From the NCBI RefSeq assembly GCF_021919125.1, contig NZ_CP083439.1:124001-188000 (forward strand): a stretch of DNA of 64,000 nucleotides, in the 5' to 3' direction. This stretch comes from Clavibacter sp. A6099. Lineage in GTDB: Bacteria > Actinomycetota > Actinomycetes > Actinomycetales > Microbacteriaceae. A program made the translations under genes and the position numbers. Positions 36,828 through 45,550 of this stretch are shown here, piece by piece (position 1 is the first letter of the stretch; every line of letters begins with the position of its first letter). The notes under the pieces are model-generated. The model did not search any database. It was not told where the DNA came from and saw nothing but the letters and a program-made list of their open reading frames with translations.

Positions 36828-37511
36828 TCAGCGGAAGAGCGGCTCCCCGGCGGCGGGATCGGCGAGCTCGTGGTCGAGGAAGGTCCAGATCCACTCGAGC
36901 GCCCGCGCGTGGTCGAGGCCGGGCACCTTCTGCGAGAGCTGCGTGGCGATGCCGTCGCTGTAGGCCGCGAGCTTGAGCGCGACCTCGGCCGCGTCCACCG
37001 TCCGGAAGACGCCGCCCACGACGCCGCGGCGGATCGTGCGGACGAGGCACGCCTCCCAGACGCGGATGCGCTCCAGCCGGTCGGCGGACAGCCCGGGCTG
37101 GCGCGCCACGGCGGTCCAGTAGTCCGACCAGAGGCGCCAGTGGGCCTCGGAGGCGTCGGTGCCGGCGAAGAGCGGCTCGACCAGCATGCGGATGCCGTGC
37201 ACGGCATCCGGCTCGGCGTCCACCTCCTCGACGATCGAGGCGTAGAAGCGGTCGGTCTCGAGCACGACGACCTCGTCGAGGATCTCCGCCACGCTCGAGA
37301 AGTGGTACGTCACGGTGCCGACCGAGACGTCGCCCTCGGCCGCGATGTCGCGGAGCCCGGTGGCGGTGAGGCCCCGGCGGAGGATCACGGCGCGCGCGGC
37401 CTCGACGATCATCGCGCGCCGCACCTCGGGCTTCTCGCGCTTGCCGCCGCGGCGGGTCGCGGTCGCGGCGGTCGTGCCGGCGGTCGAGCTCGTGCCCGTG
37501 CCCGCGCTCAC
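36828..37511 (-). CDS. TetR family regulator of the peptide-type ABC operon
   Basis: A 227-residue TetR. A Thr/Ala-rich tail of about 25 residues precedes the HTH (GLTATGLRDIAAEGDVSVGTVTYHFSSVAEIL). Its GTG overlaps the hydrolase stop (GTGA), placing it as the sixth gene of the operon starting at 44850. The perfect palindrome at 44870-44889 before the first gene is the obvious target, giving autorepression. Confidence 0.83.
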   Translation of the reverse strand: MSAGTGTSSTAGTTAATATRRGGKREKPEVRRAMIVEAARAVILRRGLTATGLRDIAAEGDVSVGTVTYHFSSVAEILDEVVVLETDRFYASIVEEVDAEPDAVHGIRMLVEPLFAGTDASEAHWRLWSDYWTAVARQPGLSADRLERIRVWEACLVRTIRRGVVGGVFRTVDAAEVALKLAAYSDGIATQLSQKVPGLDHARALEWIWTFLDHELADPAAGEPLFR

Positions 37512-39568
37512 GCGGAGGTCCGCGGCACGAGGTCGTCGAACACGCGGTCGGCGACGAGCACCTCGGGCGCATCCGGGCCGCCCTCGCGCGCCCAGGCCTT
37601 GAGCGTGTTCACGACGCGGAACGCGTCCTCGTCGGCGGTCACGCGCGAGGTCGTCTCCAGGCGCGCGCGCCAGGTCGGCTGCTCGAGCCCGATCGCCCAG
37701 CGCGACTCGGCGACGGCCGAGGTCGGGTCGCCGTCGGTGATCCGGTACGTCTCGCGGCTCGACTCGGTGAAGACGAGGCCGTCGGGGTAGATCCGTGATC
37801 CGCCGTAGCCGGGGTCGACGTCGAGCGTCCACTCGCCGGTCGCGACGTCGTGGGTGACGCTGCGCTCGGGCAGGCCGGAGTCGTCGGGGATCCGCTCGAT
37901 CGCGATCGGCGTCGACTGCTCGGCCTCCTCGAAGCGCACGCCGTCGTCCTCGGTGCGCGTCCAGACGGGCAGGGTCACGGAGCTGCGGGAGGGCGCGACG
38001 GCGAGCGTCGCCTCGCGGGCGTGCGGCCAGATCCACGGCCAGTACGCCGACGACACCGCGATCCGCAGCCGGTGCCCGACCGGGAACGCGTGCCCGGTGG
38101 AGACGAGCGGCACGCGCACGGTCTCCTCCTCGCCCGGCACCATCGGGTCGATCCGGGCCCGGTCGATCCGCGTGTTCAGGTTCAGCGCGCCGCGCGTGAT
38201 CAGGGTGGACGACCCGTCGGGCGCCACGTCGCAGAGCCGCACCACGAGGTTCGCGTCGGGCAGGTCGCTCGTGACCGCGAGGTGGACGAGCACGTTGCCG
38301 AGCACGTCGAGCGGCTCGTCGAGCAGCAGGTCGAAGCAGACGGAGAGGCCGTCCTCGGCGCGCTGGTCCGGCGGCAGGTCGGTCGGGTTGCCGAACGGGA
38401 AGAAGCGGCCCGCGTCGAGCCCGGTGCGCTGCGGCGAGCGGACCACGACGGCGTCGCCCGCGGCGGCCGGCCCGTGGAACGCGGAGAGCGGCAGCACGGG
38501 CTGCGCGGCGACCGACGCGGGCGGCGGCCACGACTCGGCGGCGACCCAGCGCCCGGTGCGCTCGGGGTAGCTCGTGGCGGGCGGCTCGGAGTCGCTGAGG
38601 AAGGCGCGGAGCGCGGGATCCGCCTCCACCCCGGTGTCGACGCCCTTCAGCCAGCGGTCCCACCAGCGCAGCGTCTCCTGCAGGAAGCCGATCGACGGGC
38701 CCGGCGCGAGGCCGCGGTCCGGGTACTGGTGCGACCACGGGCCGACGATGCCCTTCGCGGGGCCGGGCAGGTTCTCCACGAGGCGCAGCACGGCGTCGCG
38801 GTACGGATCCGCCCAGCCGCCGACCGCGAGCACGGCCGCGTCGATCGAGGAGTAGTCCTCGCACACGCTGCCGTGCCGCCAGTAGTCGTCGCGCTCCTGG
38901 TGCGCGAGCCAGGTCGGCGTCATCGGCCGGTTCGACTCGAGGCGCTCGCGCCAGCGCTCCACCCAGCCGTCGCCCACGACCTCGGGCCGCGGCGGACGGG
39001 AGTTGAATGCGAACATCGTCGCGCCCCACGCGGCCATGTCGATGCCGAGCACCGCGCCGCCCATGTAGTGCACGTCGTTGTCGAAGCGGTCGTCGGTCGA
39101 GCACACCGTGACGACGGCCTTCAGGGCCTCGGGCGCGCGGGCCGCGAGCTGCAAGCCGTTGAAGCCGCCCCAGGAGATCCCGAAGATCCCGACCGCGCCC
39201 GTGCACCAGTCCTGCGCGGCGATCCACTCGATCACCGCGACGCCGTCGTCGAGCTCCTGCGCGGAGTACTCGTCGACGAACAGGCCGTCGGAGGATCCGG
39301 TGCCGCGGATGTCGACGCGGACGGACGCGTAGCCGTGCGCCGCGTACCAGGGGTGCCGCTCGCTGTCGCGCGGGGCGGTCCAGTCGTCGAGCCGGTAGGG
39401 GAGGTACTCGAGCAACGCGGGGACGGGTTCGCCGCTCGAGGGCGCCCAGACGCGGGCGTGGAGGTGCGTGCCGTCGGGCATCGGGATCCATACGTCGCGA
39501 TGCGTCACGCCGTCGCCGGCCTCGGCTTCGGCCTCGGTCGCGTTCGTCTCGTGTGCGGCGTCGGTCAT
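37508..39568 (-). CDS. CocE/NonD family hydrolase (X-Pro dipeptidyl-peptidase S15-like)
   Basis: A 686-residue S15-type serine hydrolase. The alpha/beta domain has YLPYRLDD and RVDIRGTGSSDG (oxyanion Tyr region), and the nucleophile elbow GIFGISWGGFNGLQ with Ser. A catalytic Asp lies in AVGGWADPY and the His in GPWSHQYPD. The C-terminal jelly roll starts around residue 400. Members cleave X-Pro peptides or acyl esters. Coupled by ATGA to the ATPase gene, it probably hydrolyses what the ABC importer brings in. Confidence 0.87.
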   Translation of the reverse strand: MTDAAHETNATEAEAEAGDGVTHRDVWIPMPDGTHLHARVWAPSSGEPVPALLEYLPYRLDDWTAPRDSERHPWYAAHGYASVRVDIRGTGSSDGLFVDEYSAQELDDGVAVIEWIAAQDWCTGAVGIFGISWGGFNGLQLAARAPEALKAVVTVCSTDDRFDNDVHYMGGAVLGIDMAAWGATMFAFNSRPPRPEVVGDGWVERWRERLESNRPMTPTWLAHQERDDYWRHGSVCEDYSSIDAAVLAVGGWADPYRDAVLRLVENLPGPAKGIVGPWSHQYPDRGLAPGPSIGFLQETLRWWDRWLKGVDTGVEADPALRAFLSDSEPPATSYPERTGRWVAAESWPPPASVAAQPVLPLSAFHGPAAAGDAVVVRSPQRTGLDAGRFFPFGNPTDLPPDQRAEDGLSVCFDLLLDEPLDVLGNVLVHLAVTSDLPDANLVVRLCDVAPDGSSTLITRGALNLNTRIDRARIDPMVPGEEETVRVPLVSTGHAFPVGHRLRIAVSSAYWPWIWPHAREATLAVAPSRSSVTLPVWTRTEDDGVRFEEAEQSTPIAIERIPDDSGLPERSVTHDVATGEWTLDVDPGYGGSRIYPDGLVFTESSRETYRITDGDPTSAVAESRWAIGLEQPTWRARLETTSRVTADEDAFRVVNTLKAWAREGGPDAPEVLVADRVFDDLVPRTSA

Positions 39569-41304
39569 CGTGCGTCCTCCCAGTCCCGGATCCGGTGCCC
39601 GTCGCCGAGCTCCCGCCACCCTCCGCCTGCCGCGTCGCGCCAGGTGGCCGTCACGTCCTCGACCGCCGGCAGCTCGGTGGCGCCGGGCTCGAGCGTCGCG
39701 GCGAGCAGCTGCCGCGTGTACGGGTGGTTCGGCCCGCCGAACACGCGCTCGGTCGGGCCGATCTCCACGATCCGCCCGCCGGTCATCACGGCCACGCGGT
39801 CGGCGACGCCGCGCACGACGGCGAGGTCGTGGCTGATGAAGAGGCAGCTGAGGCCCTTGTCGCGCTGCAGGCCGGCGAGGAGATCCAGGATCTCGGCCTG
39901 CACGCGCACGTCGAGCGCGGTCGTGATCTCGTCCGCGATGACGAGCTGCGGATCCGCGGCCAGCGCGCGGGCGATCCCGACGCGCTGCCGCTGCCCGCCC
40001 GAGAGCTGGTTCGGGAGCCGCGCCGCGAAGTCCGGCGACAGCCCGACCTCGGTGAGGATCTCGCCCACGCGCTCGGCCGAGGCCCGGCCCGTGAAGAGCT
40101 TGAGCGGCCGCGCGATCGCCGCGCCGACGGTCCGCCGCGGGTTGAGCGAGGTGTCCGCGTTCTGGAAGACGAGCTGCACCGCGCGCCGGAGCGCGGGCGA
40201 GCGACCCGCGACCGCGGAGGTCAGGTCGCCCTCGACCCTGTCGCCCTGGAAGCGGAACGTGCCGGACTCGGTGGGCACCAGACCCGCGAGGGCCGTCGCG
40301 AGCGTGGTCTTGCCGCTGCCGGACTCGCCGACGACCGCGAGGGTCTCGCGCGGCGCGATGGTGAACGACACGTCGGACACGGCGGGCGGGAGGCCGCGCG
40401 CGTAGCGGACGACGAGGCCGTCGGCGACGACCATCGGGGCCACCTGGCCCTCAGCCGGGGCCGTGGCCGGGGCCGCGGCGCCGGGGCCGCCCGGGATCGC
40501 CGCCAGCAGCTCCCGCGTGTACGCGTGCTCCGGCGACGCGAACAGCTCCGCGGTCGGCCGGTGCTCCACGATCACGCCGTCGCGCATCACGGCGATCTCG
40601 TCGACCATCGTCGAGACGACGCCGAGGTCGTGGCTGACGAGCAGCACCGCCATGCCGAGCTCGCGGGCGAGGTCGCGGATCAGGGTCAGCACCGCCGCCT
40701 GCGTCACGACGTCGAGGGCGGTCGTCGGCTCGTCGAGCACGAGCACCCGGGGGCGCGCGGCGACGGCCATGGCGATCGCGATGCGCTGCTGCTGCCCGCC
40801 GGAGAGCTGGTGCGGGTACCGCCGCACGATGGTCGCGGGGTCGGGCAGGCGCACGAGCCGGATCAGCTCCTCGACCCGCTCGTCCTCGCTCGGCAGGCCG
40901 TGGCTCTCGAGCGCCTCGCGGAGCTGGCGGCCGACGCGCATGGAGGGCGTGAGCGCCTGGCCGGCGTTCTGCGCGACGACCGCCGCGGTGCCGCCGCGCA
41001 GCTCTCGCGTCGCGGCGGGGGAGAGGGCGAACACGTCGTCGCCGGCGACCTCGACGGATCCGCCCACGATGCGGGATCCGCGGCGCAGGTGCGCGAGCAG
41101 CGTCCGCGCGACCGTGGACTTCCCGCTGCCCGACTCCCCGACGAGCCCGAGCGCGCGCCCGGCGCGGATCTCGAAGCTCACCCCGCGGACCACGGGCACG
41201 GCGGTGCTCCCGGCCGCGTAGGAGATCGCCAGGTCGGCGACGCGGACGACGGTGCCGAGCCGCACCTGGCCGGTCAGGGTGTCTTCGACGTTGCCGGGCA
41301 TCAT
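39565..41304 (-). CDS. ABC transporter ATPase, fused DppD-DppF type
   Basis: A 579-residue protein with two complete ATPase domains. Domain 1 has Walker A GLVGESGSGKST, signature QLSGGQQQRIAIA and Walker B VLVLDEPTTALD. Domain 2 has VVGESGSGKTT, QLSGGQRQRVGIA and VIADEITTALD. Each ends with the HPYTRxLLAAI/L-like motif of oligopeptide systems (HAYTRELLAAI, HPYTRQLLAA). It powers the import complex with the two permeases. ATGA overlaps on both sides. Confidence 0.92.
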   Translation of the reverse strand: MMPGNVEDTLTGQVRLGTVVRVADLAISYAAGSTAVPVVRGVSFEIRAGRALGLVGESGSGKSTVARTLLAHLRRGSRIVGGSVEVAGDDVFALSPAATRELRGGTAAVVAQNAGQALTPSMRVGRQLREALESHGLPSEDERVEELIRLVRLPDPATIVRRYPHQLSGGQQQRIAIAMAVAARPRVLVLDEPTTALDVVTQAAVLTLIRDLARELGMAVLLVSHDLGVVSTMVDEIAVMRDGVIVEHRPTAELFASPEHAYTRELLAAIPGGPGAAAPATAPAEGQVAPMVVADGLVVRYARGLPPAVSDVSFTIAPRETLAVVGESGSGKTTLATALAGLVPTESGTFRFQGDRVEGDLTSAVAGRSPALRRAVQLVFQNADTSLNPRRTVGAAIARPLKLFTGRASAERVGEILTEVGLSPDFAARLPNQLSGGQRQRVGIARALAADPQLVIADEITTALDVRVQAEILDLLAGLQRDKGLSCLFISHDLAVVRGVADRVAVMTGGRIVEIGPTERVFGGPNHPYTRQLLAATLEPGATELPAVEDVTATWRDAAGGGWRELGDGHRIRDWEDAR

Positions 41305-42182
41305 GCGATCCCCCTCTGGGCGCGGTCGACGCCGAGCGACTTGCTGAGCCCGTCGGCGCTGAGGTTGAGGCCGACCACGAGGGTCGCGAGCGCCACGATC
41401 GGCGCGAGCGTGCCGAGCGGCACGACCGTGAGGGCGGTGCGGTTCTCCTGCACCATGAGCCCCCAGTCGGGCGTCGGCGGGTTCGCGCCGAAGCCGAGGA
41501 AGGAGAGCGAGGAGATCAGCAGCACGATCCACGAGGCCCGCATCGCGTACTCCACGAGCACGACGTCGAGCACGTTCGGGAGGATCTCGCGGAACACGAT
41601 GCTCAGCGGGCGCTCGCCGCGGGCGCGTGCCGCCGTGACGTAGTCCTGCGTGATCACGGTCCGCGCGGCACCGCGCACCACCCGCGTCACGGCGGGTGCG
41701 TAGACGACGGTCACCGCGAGCACGATCACCCAGAGGCCGGATCCGAACACCGTCACCACCACGAGCAGCGCCAGGATCGACGGCACGCTCAGCAGCGCGT
41801 CCACGATCCGCATCACGACCTCGTCGAGCCAGCCCTCCGCGTAGGCCGTGACGCAGCCGACGACCGTGCCGACCGCGACGGCGATCGTGGTCGCGAGGAA
41901 GGTCACGACGAGCGCGTACCGGCCGCCGTTGAGCGTGCGGGAGAGCACGTCGCGGCCGTACTGGTCGGTGCCGAGCCAGTGCGCCCACGTCGTGCCGGAG
42001 AGCACGTCGGTCGAGTCGGTCGCGACCGGGTCGTGCCCGGCGATCCACGGCGCGAGCACGGCGAGCACGACGTGGATCGCGATGATCGCGAGCCCCACGG
42101 AGAGCGCCGTCGACGCCCCGAGCGGTGTCATCCACCCGCGTAGGCGGCCGCCTCGGCGGGTGGGCAGGGGCGTCGCGGTCAT
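41301..42182 (-). CDS. Peptide/nickel-type ABC permease (DppC type)
   Basis: A 293-residue permease: first helix ASTALSVGLAIIAIHVVLAVLAPWIAG, then HWLGTDQYGRDVLSRTLNGGRYALVV, a signature of DppC proteins. The EAA-like loop is YVTAARARGERPLSIVFREILPNV. It pairs with the DppB-type protein encoded just upstream. ATGA overlaps on both sides. Confidence 0.92.
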   Translation of the reverse strand: MTATPLPTRRGGRLRGWMTPLGASTALSVGLAIIAIHVVLAVLAPWIAGHDPVATDSTDVLSGTTWAHWLGTDQYGRDVLSRTLNGGRYALVVTFLATTIAVAVGTVVGCVTAYAEGWLDEVVMRIVDALLSVPSILALLVVVTVFGSGLWVIVLAVTVVYAPAVTRVVRGAARTVITQDYVTAARARGERPLSIVFREILPNVLDVVLVEYAMRASWIVLLISSLSFLGFGANPPTPDWGLMVQENRTALTVVPLGTLAPIVALATLVVGLNLSADGLSKSLGVDRAQRGIA

Positions 42183-43198
42183 GCGCGGGCCTTCCGTCGG
42201 GGGCTGGTTCGGGCGGCGGATCGGGCGGGCCGGGTGCGGCGCGCGCTCTGCCTCGTGCGGAGCCGCGGATCCAGCGCGAGGGCGATGAGGTCGGCCGCGA
42301 GGTTGCAGATCACGTACACGGCGGCGCTCAGCAGCGCGATGGCCTGGATCGTCGGCAGGTCGCGCGTGAAGACGGACTCGAGCATGAGCTTGCCCATGCC
42401 CGGGTAGTTGAAGACGTTCTCCACAACGACCACGCCGCCGAGCAGCCACGCGACGTTGAGCGCCACGACGTTGAGCGTCGGCAGCAGCGCGCTCGGCACC
42501 GCGTGCCGCCACACCACCTGCCGGGTCGTGAGCCCCTTGAGCTCGGCCGTCGTGACGAACTCGGAGGCCATCACGTCGATGGTCGAGGAGCGCATGGTGC
42601 GCACGATGTAGGCCGCCATGGCGAGCGTCAGCACGATCACCGGCAGCGCCACCGAGGGCAGCAGCTCGGCGATCGTGGCGTCGCTCCCGCGGAGGACCAC
42701 GGCGGGGAAGACGGGGATCGTGATGGCGAACAGCAGCACGAGCACGGTCGCGACCATGAACTCGGGGACGCTCATCACCACGAGGCTCACGACGCTGATC
42801 ACCGAGTCGCTCGTGCGTCCGCGGCGCACGCCCGCGACGACGCCGAGCACGAGCGACAGCGTCACGCCGACGAGCATCGCCGGCACCGCGATGAGCATGC
42901 TGTTGCGGAACGCGACGAGGAGCGCCGGCCCGACCGGATCCCCGCTCACGAGCGAGGTGCCGAAGTCGCCGCGCGCGGCACCGAGCAGCCAGTCGCCGTA
43001 GCGGAGCCACACGTTCCGGTCGAGCCCGAGCGATTCGCGCAGCGTCGCGACCGCCTCGGGCGTCGCGTCCTGGCCGAGGAGCTGCTGGGCCACGTCGCCG
43101 GGCAGCAGCTGGATCGCGAGGAACACGAACAGCGAGGCCAGCACGATCGTGAGGATCGCGGTGCCCAGGCGGCGGGCGACCTGCGCGGAGACGTTCAT
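42179..43198 (-). CDS. Peptide/nickel-type ABC permease (DppB type)
   Basis: A 339-residue permease opening with RRLGTAILTIVLASLFVFLAIQLLPGD, the DppB hallmark. The conserved loop FVTTAELKGLTTRQVVWRHAVPSALLP is followed by VVVENVFNYPGMGKLM. It has a very basic C-terminal tail (RRTRPARSAARTSPRRKARA). It forms the channel with the DppC-type partner. Confidence 0.92.
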   Translation of the reverse strand: MNVSAQVARRLGTAILTIVLASLFVFLAIQLLPGDVAQQLLGQDATPEAVATLRESLGLDRNVWLRYGDWLLGAARGDFGTSLVSGDPVGPALLVAFRNSMLIAVPAMLVGVTLSLVLGVVAGVRRGRTSDSVISVVSLVVMSVPEFMVATVLVLLFAITIPVFPAVVLRGSDATIAELLPSVALPVIVLTLAMAAYIVRTMRSSTIDVMASEFVTTAELKGLTTRQVVWRHAVPSALLPTLNVVALNVAWLLGGVVVVENVFNYPGMGKLMLESVFTRDLPTIQAIALLSAAVYVICNLAADLIALALDPRLRTRQSARRTRPARSAARTSPRRKARA

Positions 43199-44850
43199 CG
43201 GCGGAATCCGATCGTGAGGTGGTCGAACTCGAAGCCGAACTCGCGGTAGTTCACGACGTCGCGGGAGATGCCCACGAGCCGGTCGCCGAACATGGGCGTC
43301 ATGTCGGCGCTGTCCTCCACGACGATCCGCTGGGCGTCCTGGTAGAGCATCAGCCGCTTCGCGTCGTCCATCGTGGCGCGGGCGTCGTCGAGGAGCGCGT
43401 CGAAGGTCGGGTTCGACCACGCGCTCTCGTTGTAGGAGGAGCCGGTGCGGAAGATCTGGTTGAGCAGCTGGTCGATGGGCCGGCCGGTGAACCAGTAGCT
43501 CACCATGAGCGGCTTCTGCATCCAGATCTCCGTGTAGTACGAGTCCGAGGAGGCGTTCGTGACCGTGAGGTCGATGCCCGCGGCCTTCACCTGGTCGCGG
43601 TAGGCGACCGCCATGGGCGTGAACACCGACTCGTAGCTGGACGTGTGGATCGTCGTCCGCAGCCCCGGCACGCCCGCCTTCGCGAGCAGCGCCTTCGCCT
43701 GGTCGGGGTCGTACGCGCGCTCGACGTCGACGAACGCGGCGAGCGACGGCGGCACGGGGTTGTCCCAGCCCGCGGTGCCCGTGCCCTGCAGCGCGGTCGC
43801 GAGGATCTGCTCGGGGTCGTACGCGAGCTTCATGGCCTGGCGCACGAGCGGATCCTGGAACTCGGCGCTCGTGGCGAGCATCGGGATCGTGTACCACTGC
43901 GCGTTCTCGACCCGCGCGACCGTGGCCCGGCTCGACGCGGAGACGACCCGGGCGGTCGCGAAGTCGAGGTTGGTCTGCGAGATGAGGTCGATCTGCCCGG
44001 CGAGCAGCGCGTTCACGCGGGCGGTCGTGTCCTGGATGGAGGAGAAGTCGATGCCGTCGAGCACCGGCCGGCCGGCGAAGTGGTCCTCGAAGGCCTCGAC
44101 GCTGCCGGATCCCGCCGGGTGGAAGGACGAGAGGCGGAACGGCCCCGTGCCGATGCCCGTGCTCCCGATGGTGGCGATCGCGTCGGCCGGCACGATGTAG
44201 CACTGGTACGCCGTGAGCAGCGACGGGAACTCCGCGTTGGGGGTCTTCAGCTGGAAGACGAGGGTGTGCGGATCCGGCGCCGACATGCTGCCCGGATCGA
44301 GCATGTCGCCGAGCACGCCGCCCTGCGGGGAGGCCGTCGCGGGATCGATGACGTGCTGGATGGAGGCGATCGCGTCGGCTGCCGTGAAGCGCGTGCCGTC
44401 GTGGAAGCGCACGTCGCGGCGGAGGCGGAAGGTCCAGGTGACGCCGTCGGGCGACGCCGACCACTCCTCCGCGAGGTCGGGGACCGTCACGCCCTTCTCG
44501 TCCAGCTTCACGAGCCGGTTGTAGAGGGCGCCGAGGTACTCGTACGCCGAGAGGGAGCTCGCGGAGTCGAGGGTCTCCGCGGCGGATGCGGCCGGACGCG
44601 CGACGCGGAGGCGACCGCCCTGCACGGGCGTGCCGGTCGCGGCGGCCTCGGGGATGGTGGTGCTGCTCGCGCCCGTGCTGCATCCGGTGAGCGCGAGCAG
44701 GCCGAGGCCGGCGATCCCGGCGGTGCCCGCGAGGACGGCGCGGCGGCTGGGGGTGCTCGGGTGGCCGGGTCGCGCGGCACGGTCGGCGATGCGGATGGTG
44801 CGGGAGCTCGCGTCCGCGAATGCGGTGCGGGTGGTGACGATCGATGGCAT
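43195..44850 (-). CDS. ABC peptide-type binding lipoprotein (family 5)
   Basis: A 551-residue solute-binding protein. The N-terminal stretch SRRAVLAGTAGIAGLGLLALTGC combines a twin-arginine-like motif with a lipobox (Cys57). The body has family-5 landmarks: SAYEYLGALYNRLV, WTFRLRRDVRFHDGTRFTAAD and LLYQDAQRIVVEDSAD near the C-terminus. It delivers peptides or other bulky solutes to the permeases. It is the first gene of the operon, with AGGAGG before the ATG and the operator 20 bp upstream. Confidence 0.92.
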   Translation of the reverse strand: MPSIVTTRTAFADASSRTIRIADRAARPGHPSTPSRRAVLAGTAGIAGLGLLALTGCSTGASSTTIPEAAATGTPVQGGRLRVARPAASAAETLDSASSLSAYEYLGALYNRLVKLDEKGVTVPDLAEEWSASPDGVTWTFRLRRDVRFHDGTRFTAADAIASIQHVIDPATASPQGGVLGDMLDPGSMSAPDPHTLVFQLKTPNAEFPSLLTAYQCYIVPADAIATIGSTGIGTGPFRLSSFHPAGSGSVEAFEDHFAGRPVLDGIDFSSIQDTTARVNALLAGQIDLISQTNLDFATARVVSASSRATVARVENAQWYTIPMLATSAEFQDPLVRQAMKLAYDPEQILATALQGTGTAGWDNPVPPSLAAFVDVERAYDPDQAKALLAKAGVPGLRTTIHTSSYESVFTPMAVAYRDQVKAAGIDLTVTNASSDSYYTEIWMQKPLMVSYWFTGRPIDQLLNQIFRTGSSYNESAWSNPTFDALLDDARATMDDAKRLMLYQDAQRIVVEDSADMTPMFGDRLVGISRDVVNYREFGFEFDHLTIGFRR

Positions 44851-44869
44851 CGGGACGGGCCCTCCTCGT

Positions 44870-44889
44870 TATCGTTCAGGTGAACGATA
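44870..44889. promoter_or_regulatory. Perfect 20-bp palindrome, operator of the ABC operon
   Basis: TATCGTTCAGGTGAACGATA: 9-bp arms around GG, lying directly upstream of the AGGAGG and ATG of the binding-protein gene. Likely bound by the TetR encoded at the end of the same operon. Confidence 0.75.
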
Positions 44890-44914
44890 GGCGAGATGTC
44901 AGCCCGTGGCGAAT

Positions 44915-44938
44915 GCGGGGGCGCGGCGGGAGCCCCGC
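44915..44938 (-). terminator. Weak hairpin after the membrane-protein gene
   Basis: GCGGGG/CCCCGC stem with a 12-nt loop, 13 bp beyond the stop of the leftward gene at 44951 and upstream of the ABC operator. Candidate terminator only. Confidence 0.35.
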
Positions 44939-44950
44939 GCTCCGCTCCTG

Positions 44951-45550
44951 TCAGCCCTCGCCGACGCCCGCGCCCGTGCCCGTCGTCGCGAGGCGGTGCC
45001 GTCGATCACGGACCACGAGCGCTGTCAGGAGGAGCAGCGCAGCGAACCCTCCGCTGGCCGCCGCCGTGACCGCGCCGGGGTCGTCGGGGATGCTGACGCA
45101 GAGACCTCCCATCGCCATGAGGAATACGGCCGCGAGGACGAGGGGGGATCGCCGGGCATGGCGGAAGCCGTCGAGGTGCCGCTCTCGTCCATGAGATCGC
45201 GCTCCCGCCGACGCGCGTCCTTCGAGCATGTCGAGGACGGTCGACAGGCCCGCTGCGATCCCCGTGGTGATCAGCACCACTGCCACGTCGTCGCGTCGTA
45301 CGAAGGCGATCACACCCGCGGCGGCGAGCATCAGCGGGTGCAGCTCGAGGTAGACGGTGGACCTTCCCGACCCTGACGTCGTGGCGCCCTGCCCTCGTCG
45401 GCGTTCTCGCGCGTCGAGGAGGAAGGACGCGAGAGCCCAGCACGCACCGAGCGCCATGACCCGGGACACCCTCTCGGACATGACGAGGCCCAGTGGCGCC
45501 GTCGTCGCGAGCGTCAGGTAGTAGAGGATCCGGGATGGCTCCGCCCTCAT
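44951..45550 (-). CDS. Membrane protein coupled to the secreted protein, unknown
   Basis: A 199-residue protein with about five to six hydrophobic segments (ILYYLTLATTAPLGLVMSERV, VMALGACWALASFLL, LHPLMLAAAGVIAFV, VVLITTGIAAGLSTVLDML, LVLAAVFLMAMGG, AALLLLTALVV). Its ATG overlaps the stop of the secreted-protein gene (ATGA), so expression is coupled. A role in immunity to, or export of, the secreted protein would fit this pairing but is inference. No family recognised. Confidence 0.65.
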   Translation of the reverse strand: MRAEPSRILYYLTLATTAPLGLVMSERVSRVMALGACWALASFLLDARERRRGQGATTSGSGRSTVYLELHPLMLAAAGVIAFVRRDDVAVVLITTGIAAGLSTVLDMLEGRASAGARSHGRERHLDGFRHARRSPLVLAAVFLMAMGGLCVSIPDDPGAVTAAASGGFAALLLLTALVVRDRRHRLATTGTGAGVGEG

